Shown here: piece after piece, positions 1-7,436 of the stretch
How the letters are laid out: every line of letters begins with the position of its first letter
How positions within the stretch are numbered: position 1 is the first letter of the stretch
Assembly: GCA_900545285.1 (NCBI GenBank)
Contig: UQYK01000036.1
Span: forward strand, 1 to 19,551
Origin: an uncultured Ruminococcus sp.
GTDB taxonomy: Bacteria > Bacillota > Clostridia > Oscillospirales > Ruminococcaceae
Direction of reading: 5' to 3'
Length of the DNA stretch: 19,551 nt
Program-made: the position numbers and the translations under genes
The notes under the pieces: model-generated
Databases searched by the model: none
What the model saw: only the letters and a program-made list of their open reading frames with translations
What the model was told of the DNA's origin: nothing

Positions 1-1022
1 GTATCACAATCAACACCGCTCACGTTGAGTATGAGACCGACAAGCGTCACTACGCTCACGTTGACTGCCCGGGACATGCTGACTATGTAAAGAACATGAT
101 CACTGGTGCAGCACAGATGGACGGCGCTATCCTGGTAGTTGCTGCTTCTGACGGCCCGATGGCTCAGACAAAGGAGCACATCCTGCTGGCTCGTCAGGTA
201 GGCGTACCGGCAATCGTTGTATTCCTGAACAAGGCTGACCAGGTTGACGATCCGGAACTGTTGGAACTGGTTGAAATGGACGTTCGCGAAACTCTGAGCG
301 AATATGATTTCCCGGGCGATGACACTCCGATCATCGTTGGTTCTGCTCTGGCTGCTCTGGAAGCTCCGGACGATCTGAGCGATCCGGCTTACAAGCCGAT
401 CATCGACCTGATGGATGCTGTTGACGAGTACATTCCGACTCCGGAACGTGACGATGCAAAGCCGTTCCTGATGCCGATCGAAGATACTATGACCATTTCT
501 GGCCGTGGTACCGTTGTTACCGGCCGTGTAGAGCGCGGAAAGCTGAACGTCAATGAACCGGTTGAAATCGTTGGTCTGTCTGAAGAAAAGCTGAACACCG
601 TTGTAACTGGTATCGAAATGTTCCGTAAGACTCTGGACTTCGCAGAAGCTGGCGATAACATCGGCGCTCTGCTGCGTGGTATCACTCGTGACCAGGTTGA
701 GCGTGGTCAGGTACTGTGCAAGCCGGGTTCCATTCACCCGCACACTAAGTTCAAGGGTCAGGTTTACGTTCTGAAGAAGGAAGAAGGCGGCCGTCATACT
801 CCGTTCTTCAACAACTACAGACCGCAGTTCTATTTCAGAACAACTGACGTAACCGGTATCATCACTCTGCCGGCAGACGTTGAAATGTGCACACCTGGTG
901 ATAACGTTGAAATGGATGTTGAACTGATCCAGCCGATCGCTATCGAAGAAGGTCTGCGTTTCGCTATCCGTGAGGGTGGTAGAACCGTAGGTTCTGGTGT
1001 CGTTACAGCTATTAACGAATAA
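1..1022 (+). CDS. tuf: Translation elongation factor Tu (5'-truncated by contig edge)
   Basis: EF-Tu is the GTPase that delivers aminoacyl-tRNA to the ribosomal A site. The reading frame is already open at the left edge (first full codon at base 3), and 339 codons remain of a usual 395-400. Visible motifs are the switch I end (ITINTAHVEYET), G3 (DCPGHADYVKNM), G4 (NKADQVDD) and a G5-type GSAL. Domains 2 and 3 follow (GRGTVVTGRVERG; VLCKPGSIHPHTKFKG; ending GRTVGSGVV). The missing part is about 60 residues and would hold the P-loop GHVDHGKT and most of switch I. Codon use is strongly biased, as expected for a very highly expressed gene. It is followed by a strong terminator, so it is transcriptionally separate from the mraZ operon. 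The identity is certain. Nothing can be said about its promoter or upstream neighbours. Confidence 0.98.
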   Translation, partial: ITINTAHVEYETDKRHYAHVDCPGHADYVKNMITGAAQMDGAILVVAASDGPMAQTKEHILLARQVGVPAIVVFLNKADQVDDPELLELVEMDVRETLSEYDFPGDDTPIIVGSALAALEAPDDLSDPAYKPIIDLMDAVDEYIPTPERDDAKPFLMPIEDTMTISGRGTVVTGRVERGKLNVNEPVEIVGLSEEKLNTVVTGIEMFRKTLDFAEAGDNIGALLRGITRDQVERGQVLCKPGSIHPHTKFKGQVYVLKKEEGGRHTPFFNNYRPQFYFRTTDVTGIITLPADVEMCTPGDNVEMDVELIQPIAIEEGLRFAIREGGRTVGSGVVTAINE

Positions 1023-1047
1023 TTTCGATTCTAAATCGGAATCTTAT

Positions 1048-1083
1048 AAAAAAGGGATGAGCACCTGTGCTCATCCCTTTTTT
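1048..1083 (+). terminator. Intrinsic terminator after tuf
   Basis: The GC-containing stem is GGGATGAGCA (1054-1063) with TGCTCATCCC (1068-1077) around a four-base loop. It is flanked by A6 on the left and T6 on the right (1078-1083), which extend the stem and form the U-tract. It sits 25 bp after the tuf stop codon. Confidence 0.93.
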
Positions 1084-1189
1084 GCGTTAAAACGAGAAAG
1101 CCAGAAAATCAACGTGGAAATTGTTGAAAGTGCACAAAAACGACATTCAAATTTAGAAAGATTTTTTGCTGATTTCGCACGTTCTTTTC

Positions 1190-1218
1190 TTGCATTTTTG
1201 CCTTGAATACGGTATAAT
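1190..1218 (+). promoter_or_regulatory. Sigma-A type promoter of the mraZ/dcw operon
   Basis: The -35 is TTGCAT (1190-1195) and the -10 is a perfect TATAAT (1213-1218), with a 17-bp spacer. An AT-rich stretch lies upstream (about 1130-1180). Transcription would start near 1225, giving a leader of about 87 nt before mraZ. It lies between the tuf terminator and mraZ, and no other promoter this good is visible before the one upstream of ftsZ. Confidence 0.8.
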
Positions 1219-1234
1219 AATAACATAGCGGTGA

Positions 1235-1264
1235 AAAGTGGGGAACATTCCCTTTTTGTGGGGC
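1235..1264 (+). promoter_or_regulatory. Candidate MraZ-binding repeats (mra boxes)
   Basis: GTGGGG occurs at 1239-1244 and again at 1259-1264, exactly 20 bp (two helical turns) apart. Each copy is preceded by an A- or T-rich run (AAAA, TTTT). They lie just downstream of the predicted start of transcription. MraZ proteins are known to bind direct TGGG/GTGG-type repeats with 10-bp periodicity in their own promoter. The copy expected at the middle turn (about 1249) is not recognisable, so the assignment is tentative. Confidence 0.45.
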
Positions 1265-1311
1265 ATTGTTTCTGCCTGGAATCTTGGAAGTTATGGAGGG
1301 CGGCGAATGCA

Positions 1312-1740
1312 ATGGCATCTTTAATGGGTACCTATTCTCATAATATGGATGCCAAAGGCCGCCTGAATTTTCCGACAAAGCTCCGTGAAGGTCTGGGCGA
1401 TGTTTTTTATGTTACCAAGGCACTGGATCAGCCGTGCCTGACGGTTTATTCTGAAACAGAATGGGAGCGCTTGTCTGCAAAAATAGCCGCATTGCCGGAA
1501 GCAAAGGGCAGCCAAATGAAACGCTGGCTTTTCTCCGGTGCGGCAGCTTTACAGCCGGACAAGCAGGGACGCGTGCTGATTCCCCAGGAATTGCGGAATT
1601 TTGCCGGCCTGGAAAAGGATGTTGTGGTCGTTGGCGCAAATAACAAGGCAGAAATCTGGGATCGATCTCGTTGGGATGCATGGAATGCGTCTTTCGACGT
1701 GCAGAAAATGCTGGATGTTCTCAATGAACTCGGTTTCTAA
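1312..1740 (+). CDS. mraZ: Transcriptional regulator MraZ
   Basis: MraZ is a nucleoid-associated, AbrB-fold DNA-binding protein encoded at the head of most dcw clusters, where it regulates its own operon. The ATG at 1312 gives 142 aa, the normal family length. The two SpoVT/AbrB-like half-domains are recognisable by the paired signatures HNMDAKGRLNFP (residues about 10-21) and PDKQGRVLIPQEL in the second half. The frame stays open upstream to 1231, but 1312 is preferred because TGGAGGG lies at 1294-1300 and homologues begin only a few residues before the first motif. An ATG at 1324 is also possible but is far from that site. rsmH follows after 14 bp, so the two are co-transcribed. Autoregulation through the GTGGGG repeats upstream is inferred. 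Confidence 0.95.
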   Translation: MASLMGTYSHNMDAKGRLNFPTKLREGLGDVFYVTKALDQPCLTVYSETEWERLSAKIAALPEAKGSQMKRWLFSGAAALQPDKQGRVLIPQELRNFAGLEKDVVVVGANNKAEIWDRSRWDAWNASFDVQKMLDVLNELGF

Positions 1741-1754
1741 AGAAAGGAGATCCC

Positions 1755-2681
1755 ATGGAATTTGTGCATGTACCGGTTTTGCTGCAAGAGGTGCTGCAAT
1801 ACCTGGAAATCCGGCCGGATGGTATCTATGCGGACGGAACTGCCGGCGGCGCCGGACATTCTCTCGCCATTGCAAAACAATTGACACCGTCGGGGCATTT
1901 GTATGCGTTTGACCGGGATCCGGATGCGGTTGAAACTGCAACGGAACGGCTGGCTGGCTATCCGGCGACTGTGATTCATGCCAATTATGATGAAATGGAA
2001 CATGTGCTGAAAGAAAAAGGCGTGCCAGGGTTGGATGGCGTGCTGATGGATTTGGGCGTTTCTTCTCATCAGTTGGATGAAGCTTCCCGTGGATTTTCTT
2101 TCCATACCGATGCACCGCTGGATATGCGTATGAGTCAGACAGGCATGACTGCGGCAGATCTTGTAAACACAGCAGAGGAAAGCGAGCTGAGCCGGATTCT
2201 CTTCACCTATGGAGAAGAGCGATTTGCGCGTAATATTGCGAGAAAAATTGTTGCCGCGCGGGAAATTGCACCGATTCGCACAACAAAGGAATTGGCTGAG
2301 ATTATCTTATCTGGTGTCCCTGCCCAGCAGAGAAGGGCAAAGAATCCCTGCCGACAATGTTTTCAGGCAATCCGGATTGCCGTAAACGGCGAGTTTGAGC
2401 ATCTGGAAGCTGGCCTGAAAGCCGCATTTTCCATGCTGAAACCAGGCGGCCGTTTGGCAGTGATTACTTTCCACTCTTTAGAAGACCGCATTGTAAAACA
2501 ACAGTTTGCACAGTGGTGCCGCGGCTGTATTTGCCCGCCGGATTTTCCGGTTTGTGTATGCGGCAGAACGCCAGAGGCAAAACTGGTTGTGAAAAAGCCT
2601 GTGATTCCCACACCGGAAGAACAGGAGCGTAACAGCAGAAGCCGCAGTGCAAAGCTGCGTGTAATAGAAAGGAGCCGCTGA
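1755..2681 (+). CDS. rsmH: 16S rRNA (cytosine-1402-N4)-methyltransferase RsmH
   Basis: RsmH (formerly MraW) uses SAM to N4-methylate C1402 of 16S rRNA in the decoding centre. The product is 308 aa, full length. The SAM-binding loop DGTAGGAGHS comes near residue 28. It is followed by LMDLGVSSHQLDEASRGFSF, then the DAPLDMRM block typical of this family, then FQAIRIAVNGEFEHLE and LKPGGRLAVITFHSLEDR. A cysteine-rich stretch (RGCICPPDFPVCVCGR) near the C-terminus is common in Firmicutes members. AAAGGAGA at 1743-1750 fixes the start. The stop lies 4 bp before the ftsL-like start, which suggests translational coupling. One small departure is a Lys-Asn-Pro-Cys block before FQAIR where many homologues have a His-Pro-Ala block. 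Confidence 0.97.
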   Translation: MEFVHVPVLLQEVLQYLEIRPDGIYADGTAGGAGHSLAIAKQLTPSGHLYAFDRDPDAVETATERLAGYPATVIHANYDEMEHVLKEKGVPGLDGVLMDLGVSSHQLDEASRGFSFHTDAPLDMRMSQTGMTAADLVNTAEESELSRILFTYGEERFARNIARKIVAAREIAPIRTTKELAEIILSGVPAQQRRAKNPCRQCFQAIRIAVNGEFEHLEAGLKAAFSMLKPGGRLAVITFHSLEDRIVKQQFAQWCRGCICPPDFPVCVCGRTPEAKLVVKKPVIPTPEEQERNSRSRSAKLRVIERSR

Positions 2682-2685
2682 TCCT

Positions 2686-3138
2686 ATGGCAAAGGACAAT
2701 ACAGATTCCACAGAGGAAAAGGAACTGAAACCGCCGTCTTCTGGTGTGTTTGTGTTTCGTATTGATCCTAGTAAACGCGGTGCGGCATTAAAGGTTTTTA
2801 TTGCCGGTGTCCTTGCGCTGATTTTGTTCAGCGTTGTCATTAACAGCTATGTGCAGTTGAATGAGGTATATTCCGACATTTCCACTGCCAATTCGGATTT
2901 AAATATTCTGCGGAGCGAAAATGTCCGCATGCAGACGGAGCTGGAAGGTAAGGCTTCGATCAGCAATATCAAAGATTATGCAGAGCAGCATTTGGGGCTT
3001 CAGCCGCTGAATAAATCTCAGATTCAGTATCTGCAAATCCAAACGCAGGATTCTGTTGTAATTGAAGAGGAAGAGCAGAATATCTTCGTGAAAATCAAGC
3101 ACAAATTTGAAGATATTGTTGCATATCTCCGTGGCTAG
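2686..3138 (+). CDS. ftsL: FtsL-like septum formation protein
   Basis: This 150-residue bitopic membrane protein sits in the ftsL position of the dcw cluster. There is a cytoplasmic head of about 35 residues (charged, with DPSKRG before the membrane). One transmembrane segment follows at about 36-56 (core VFIAGVLALILFSVVI), then a predicted coiled-coil of about 60 residues (VYSDISTANSDLNILRSENV onward), then a short acidic run EEEEQ and a C-terminal tail. FtsL/DivIC proteins recruit the septal FtsW-PBP synthase pair through this coiled-coil. Sequence conservation in the family is poor, so the call rests on topology and position. AAAGGAG at 2668-2674 serves the start. The long untranslated interval after it, before the PBP gene, is unusual. 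Confidence 0.82.
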   Translation: MAKDNTDSTEEKELKPPSSGVFVFRIDPSKRGAALKVFIAGVLALILFSVVINSYVQLNEVYSDISTANSDLNILRSENVRMQTELEGKASISNIKDYAEQHLGLQPLNKSQIQYLQIQTQDSVVIEEEEQNIFVKIKHKFEDIVAYLRG

Positions 3139-3529
3139 GTCACATAAACTAAGTAGGAAACTAATCGGCACCACAGCTGCTGCGATACAGAAGCAGCGGC
3201 ATGCCGTTAGTCATAAATGATGAAGAGATAAAACAGATGTCGATCAGGGATTTTCGATGATTGGATACAAAGGCGTCATCGGACGGATGGCCAAAGAAAA
3301 TCAGCGGAAAATTCCGGCATACGTTTTGCGGCAAGGGAATCTGTTGCCGCAAAATTGGAAATTCCCGTCTGAGTGGTCTGCACAGTTCTACAGAGGCAGA
3401 CAAAGAATACAGACGGTTTTGTAACAGGCGGGGTAATGATTGCGATTCCCTGCCTGATTCTATTATGGCGCAAAATGTCAGTTTGCGCCGAAAAAAGTTG
3501 AATTTTGAAGTGACAGGAGGCTGCACAAA
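3139..3529 (+). ncRNA. Candidate structured RNA / regulatory interval between ftsL and pbp
   Basis: No convincing gene is present in these 391 bp, but four inverted repeats are. (1) 3161-3210: CTAA(T)CGGCA with TGCCGTTAG, enclosing GCTGCT/AGCAGC. (2) 3324-3354: a perfect 11-bp stem TTTTGCGGCAA/TTGCCGCAAAA with a 9-nt loop. (3) 3425-3456: CAGGCGGGG/CCCTGCCTG, 9 bp with one G-U pair. (4) 3467-3489: GGCGCAAA/TTTGCGCC, a perfect 8-bp stem with a 7-nt loop. The loop of (2) contains GGGAAT (3335-3340), which is complementary to ATTCCC at 3361-3366 and again at 3445-3450, so a pseudoknot or an alternative pairing is possible. None is followed by a T-tract, so they are not ordinary terminators. I do not recognise a known riboswitch. 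Alternatives are a decayed gene or an inserted repeat. Confidence 0.4.
3257..3424 (+). CDS. Doubtful small ORF, 55 aa, unknown
   Basis: The ATG at 3257 opens 55 basic codons (MIGYKGVIGRMAKENQRKIP at the N-terminus). AGGGA lies 6 bp upstream (3246-3250). A seven-codon ORF (MSIRDFR, 3237-3260) ends across its start as ATGA, a layout that can couple translation. Against it, the perfect 11-bp inverted repeat lies inside, other frames in the interval look equally protein-like, and no family is recognised. It has no predicted membrane segment or cysteine motif. It is more likely non-coding than coding. Confidence 0.15.
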   Translation: MIGYKGVIGRMAKENQRKIPAYVLRQGNLLPQNWKFPSEWSAQFYRGRQRIQTVL

Positions 3530-5881
3530 ATGGCATTGCGACAACTCAAAGACCAGGAGCATGAAACAAGTGAAAAGCAAAAAGTGCCCCTCTCTGCCAC
3601 TGCAAAAATGCGGCGCAGAACAGGCGTGGCAGGGGCAATCCTCATGGTATTTTGCATTGCAGCGGCTGGAAAATTGTTTAAGGTTTCCGTGGCGGACAAT
3701 GCAAAGTATGAGGCACTGGCAAACAATTATCACTTTGGCACAATGACTCTGGATGCAAACCGTGGTGCCATTTATGATGCCAACGGAACGGCACTTGCAT
3801 GGAGCGCTACCGTATATAATGTTTACATTGATCCGAAGCTTTATCGGGAGGAAATGGATTCTATTGCGCAGTCCAATCAGAATAAGAAGGATAAGGCCAG
3901 CGAAAATGGTGAAGAAGCCGCCAATTTGGTGGACGTTGACCAGCTGCACGATTCGATTGTCACCTTCCTGTCCGGAAAGCTGGAAATTGATGCGCAGAAA
4001 ATCGAAGATTCTTTCCAGAAGGACAATCGGTATTACGTGCTTCAGACTCAGGTGGAAAAGGATGTGGCAGATGAGATCGCAACCTATTTTGATCAGCTGA
4101 ACCTGACTTTTATCGGAACAGAAGCTACAACACGCCGCTACTATCCTCAAAATGAGCTGGCCGCCGCAGTCATTGGATTCACCAATGGTGACGGTGACGG
4201 ACAGTATGGCCTGGAATACCAGTATGACGATTATCTGGCCGGCGTGGATGGCCGTGTGATTTCCGCCCAGGCTGCCAACGGAGAAGAAATGCCATACCGC
4301 TATTCCACAACCTATGAGGCAGAGGACGGCGCGTCTCTCTATCTGACTCTGGACAGTACTTTGCAATATTATCTGGAAAAGTCGCTGGATGAGATGGTAC
4401 AGAAATACGAGGTCAAAGACCGTGCCACTGGCATTATTATGAATCCGAAAACCGGTGCAATTTATGCGATGGCCACCTGTCCCACCTTCGATCTGAACAA
4501 TCCGTCTGAAATCTATGATGCCACCAAAAAAGAGGAACTGGCGAAGCTTCCCAAGGAGGAGTACCAGGATGCCTATTTGGAGGCGCGGGAAACACAGTGG
4601 AAAAACAAGGCGATCAGTGAAGTCAATCCGCCGGGTTCTACCTTTAAGATTGTGACCACAGGTGCTGCCCTGGAAGAAAAAGTGGTAAATCTGGAAACAG
4701 ACAGCTTTTATTGCAGCGGCTATTTGCAGGTACAGGACGCAAAGATCGGCTGTTCCAAGACTTCCGGCCACGGTGCGCAGACATTTACACAGGCGCTGAC
4801 CAATTCCTGTAACCCTGCATTTATGGAAATCGGCCTTCGTCTGGGAATTGATAAATTCAGCTATTACTTACAGGGCTTCGGCCTGAAGGAAAAAACCGGC
4901 GTAGATCTGCCGGGTGAAGTTGCCGGTGTTTGTGTCAAGAAGGATACTATGTCCCTGGTTGACCTGGCGTCCAGTGCCTTCGGTCAGGCAAACGAACTGA
5001 CTGCGCTGGAGCTGATTACCGCGTATTCCGCTGCCATTAACGGCGGTGAACTGATAACCCCCTATGTTGTAGACCATGTAACGGATACCAACGGCAATGT
5101 GGTACTCCAGAACGGGAAAAAGGTAAAGCGTCAGGTGATTTCTGAGGAAACCTCCAAAACCGTCCGGGAACAGCTTCAGGCGGTTGTAGACAATAACCCG
5201 ACACATAACGCCTATATTCAGGGCTATAAAATCGGCGGTAAATCCGGCACGGCAGAAATTCGTGCAACACAGGACATTGAGGATGACTATGTTTCCTCCT
5301 ACTGTTGCTTTGCGCCGGCAGATGATCCGGAACTGATTATGCTGATTCAGGCGGATTATCCGGATCCTTCCATCGGTTACTACGGCTCACAGGTTGTTAC
5401 TCCGTATGCACGAGATATCATGGAAGAAATCCTGCCGTACATGGGATTCTATCCGGAATATTCCAGCGAGGACTATGACACCATGAATGTCAGCGTTCCG
5501 CTTCTGACAAATTCGGATACCGAGAGCGCCAAGTCAACACTGGATCAGCTGGGGCTGACTTATGAGATAGTTGGCTCTGGTACATCTGTTCTGTCCCAGT
5601 CACCGACCACCGGAACCAATATGGCAAAGGGTGGAAAGGTGATCTTGTACACCGAACAGACCACACAGCAGGATCTGGTGACTGTGCCCAATGTAGTGGG
5701 AATGTCCCTGAGTGAAGCAAATGCCACTTTGACAAACAGCGGCCTGAATTATACGGTGCTGGGCGGTACCTCTGAGGATTCCAGCGCAACGGTTCGCTTC
5801 CAGTCGGCTGCGGAAGGTACTCAGCTGGCACGCGGTTCTACCGTGACGCTGACACTGGTTTCCGGTGAAGTGAATGACTGA
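3530..5881 (+). CDS. Class B penicillin-binding protein (PBP2B/SpoVD/PBP2x type) with two PASTA domains
   Basis: This is a septal D,D-transpeptidase that crosslinks peptidoglycan with FtsW. Of 783 aa, residues 1-30 are a basic cytoplasmic tail and about 31-51 a membrane anchor (GVAGAILMVFCIAAAGKLF). The PBP dimerisation domain follows (NRGAIYDANGTALA; RRYYPQNELAAAVIGF). The transpeptidase domain has all three motifs: S370-T-F-K373 (PPGSTFK), S426-C-N428 and K571-S-G-T574. Two PASTA repeats end the protein, at about 653-706 and 717-777. The start is set by AGGAGG at 3515-3520, 9 bp before the ATG. Two PASTA domains resemble PBP2x, while SpoVD usually has one, so a vegetative division role is more likely than a purely sporulation one. 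It is preceded by the unusual hairpin-rich gap. Confidence 0.95.
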   Translation: MALRQLKDQEHETSEKQKVPLSATAKMRRRTGVAGAILMVFCIAAAGKLFKVSVADNAKYEALANNYHFGTMTLDANRGAIYDANGTALAWSATVYNVYIDPKLYREEMDSIAQSNQNKKDKASENGEEAANLVDVDQLHDSIVTFLSGKLEIDAQKIEDSFQKDNRYYVLQTQVEKDVADEIATYFDQLNLTFIGTEATTRRYYPQNELAAAVIGFTNGDGDGQYGLEYQYDDYLAGVDGRVISAQAANGEEMPYRYSTTYEAEDGASLYLTLDSTLQYYLEKSLDEMVQKYEVKDRATGIIMNPKTGAIYAMATCPTFDLNNPSEIYDATKKEELAKLPKEEYQDAYLEARETQWKNKAISEVNPPGSTFKIVTTGAALEEKVVNLETDSFYCSGYLQVQDAKIGCSKTSGHGAQTFTQALTNSCNPAFMEIGLRLGIDKFSYYLQGFGLKEKTGVDLPGEVAGVCVKKDTMSLVDLASSAFGQANELTALELITAYSAAINGGELITPYVVDHVTDTNGNVVLQNGKKVKRQVISEETSKTVREQLQAVVDNNPTHNAYIQGYKIGGKSGTAEIRATQDIEDDYVSSYCCFAPADDPELIMLIQADYPDPSIGYYGSQVVTPYARDIMEEILPYMGFYPEYSSEDYDTMNVSVPLLTNSDTESAKSTLDQLGLTYEIVGSGTSVLSQSPTTGTNMAKGGKVILYTEQTTQQDLVTVPNVVGMSLSEANATLTNSGLNYTVLGGTSEDSSATVRFQSAAEGTQLARGSTVTLTLVSGEVND

Positions 5882-5958
5882 TCTGCGCCGGAACAGGTGC
5901 GGAAATTCCGTGCAATAGAGCGTTTTGGAGAAAAGCCATACGAACCATAGGAGAAAGG

Positions 5959-7410
5959 ATGAGAAGAACCATGCAATTGTATGCACTGTTGGAAGAAAAT
6001 GCAAAAACACAGCTGCCGGATCAGGAAATCACCGGATTGACAGACGATTCCCGCAAGGTAAAACCTGGTATGCTGTTCGCATGTATCCGGGGAGAACATT
6101 TTGATGGTCACACAGTGGCGGCGAAGATGTTGGAACAAGGTGCAGCGGCAGTCATTGCGGATCATGACCTGGGACTGGGAGAGCGGCAGATTCTGACCGC
6201 GGATACCCGTGCACTATATGGAAAGCTCTGTGCTGCATGGTTTGGCCACCCGGAACGGAAGATGCATTTCATCGGTGTCACCGGCACCAACGGAAAAACA
6301 ACGATTACCAATCTGATCAAGCATATTCTCATGGAAAATGGCCATACTGTGGGACTGATCGGAACCATTCAGAATGAAATCGGCGGAAAGGCCGTACATA
6401 CAGACAACACCACACCGGTTGTCTATGATCTGATGCAGCTGTATGCGCAGATGGCAGATGCCGGCTGTGACTATGTGGTGATGGAGGTTTCCTCCTTCGG
6501 ACTGGTGCAGCAGCGCATTGGTGATACACACTTTGATGTTGCCGTGTTTACCAACCTGACGCAGGATCACCTGGACTATCATGGTACCATGGAAAATTAC
6601 TACCAGGCGAAAAAGCTGCTGTTCCAGCGGTGTGACTGTGCGGTAATTGATACCGATGATGCCTATGGACGGCGCTTGAAGGATGAGATTTCCTGCCCGG
6701 TTGTTACCTATGGCAGCAGCCATGCGGATTATTACGCCGATGCCATTAAGCTGCGGGCAGACGGCACCAGCTTCTGGCTGTGCCAGGGGGATAAGTCCTA
6801 TCCCATTTCCCTGCACCTGACCGGTATGTTTAATGTGTCCAATGCCCTGGCAGCTGTTGCAGCCTGCATCAGCGCCGGCCTTGCGCCGAAACGGGTACGG
6901 GAAGCACTGGAAAGCTGCACCGGCGTGCGCGGCCGCTGTGAAGTCATTCCCATTGACCGGGATTTCACGGTGATCTGCGACTATGCCCACACACCGGATG
7001 CCATTGAGAATATTCTCCGCAGCGTAAAGGAATATACCAAGGGCAGACTGATCTGTCTGTTTGGCTGCGGCGGAAACCGGGACGCAACAAAGCGGCCGAA
7101 AATGGCACAGGCAGCAGCGAAGTACGCAGACTTTCTTATGATTACCTCGGATAATCCCAGAGATGAGGAGCCTGAGACGATTATTCAGGATATTCTGGCT
7201 GGTCTGGTCGGATTTGATGTGCCGTATGAGGTGGTAGTGGACCGGAAGGAGGCCATCCTCCGGAGCATGCAGCTGGCACAGAAGGATGATGTTATTGTGC
7301 TGGCCGGAAAGGGTCACGAAGATTATCAGGTGCTGCCCGGCGGTGTGCACATTCATATGGATGAACGTGAAATTGTAAGAGAATGTCTGCCGCTTGTACC
7401 AAAGCGCTGA
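5959..7410 (+). CDS. murE: UDP-MurNAc-L-Ala-D-Glu:meso-diaminopimelate ligase MurE
   Basis: MurE is the cytoplasmic ATP-dependent ligase that adds the third residue of the stem peptide. The product is 483 aa. The N-terminal domain has the Mur signature LTDDSRKVKPGMLFACIRG. The ATP P-loop is GVTGTNGKTT (G106 to T115), then VMEVSSFGL and TNLTQDHLDYHGTMENYY, CTGVRGRCE, and CDYAHTPDAIENIL. The substrate motif DNPR is at 398-401; in this family DNPR marks enzymes that use meso-DAP rather than lysine. The ATG at 5959 has AGGAG 5 bp upstream. An ATG at 5971 (MQLYALL) matches the usual N-terminus of homologues equally well and would give 479 aa. It lies 77 bp after the PBP gene and 26 bp before murF, in one transcription unit. 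Confidence 0.97.
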   Translation: MRRTMQLYALLEENAKTQLPDQEITGLTDDSRKVKPGMLFACIRGEHFDGHTVAAKMLEQGAAAVIADHDLGLGERQILTADTRALYGKLCAAWFGHPERKMHFIGVTGTNGKTTITNLIKHILMENGHTVGLIGTIQNEIGGKAVHTDNTTPVVYDLMQLYAQMADAGCDYVVMEVSSFGLVQQRIGDTHFDVAVFTNLTQDHLDYHGTMENYYQAKKLLFQRCDCAVIDTDDAYGRRLKDEISCPVVTYGSSHADYYADAIKLRADGTSFWLCQGDKSYPISLHLTGMFNVSNALAAVAACISAGLAPKRVREALESCTGVRGRCEVIPIDRDFTVICDYAHTPDAIENILRSVKEYTKGRLICLFGCGGNRDATKRPKMAQAAAKYADFLMITSDNPRDEEPETIIQDILAGLVGFDVPYEVVVDRKEAILRSMQLAQKDDVIVLAGKGHEDYQVLPGGVHIHMDEREIVRECLPLVPKR

Positions 7411-7436
7411 GCAAAAAGAATTGGGGGAACTGACGG

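Noticed and set aside
3139..3529. A known riboswitch (c-di-AMP, T-box, TPP, lysine) in the ftsL-pbp gap
   Set aside because: None of the core consensus blocks that I know for these classes is present; only an Infernal search could settle it.
3261..3746. A 161-codon + frame from the gap into the 5' part of the PBP gene
   Set aside because: It has a TTG start with no ribosome site and overlaps the PBP gene by more than 200 bp out of frame.
3161..4771. A 536-codon open frame on the - strand across the gap and the PBP gene
   Set aside because: It is antisense to a clear transpeptidase with all catalytic motifs, has no recognisable domain and is rich in residues typical of antisense frames; it is a shadow.
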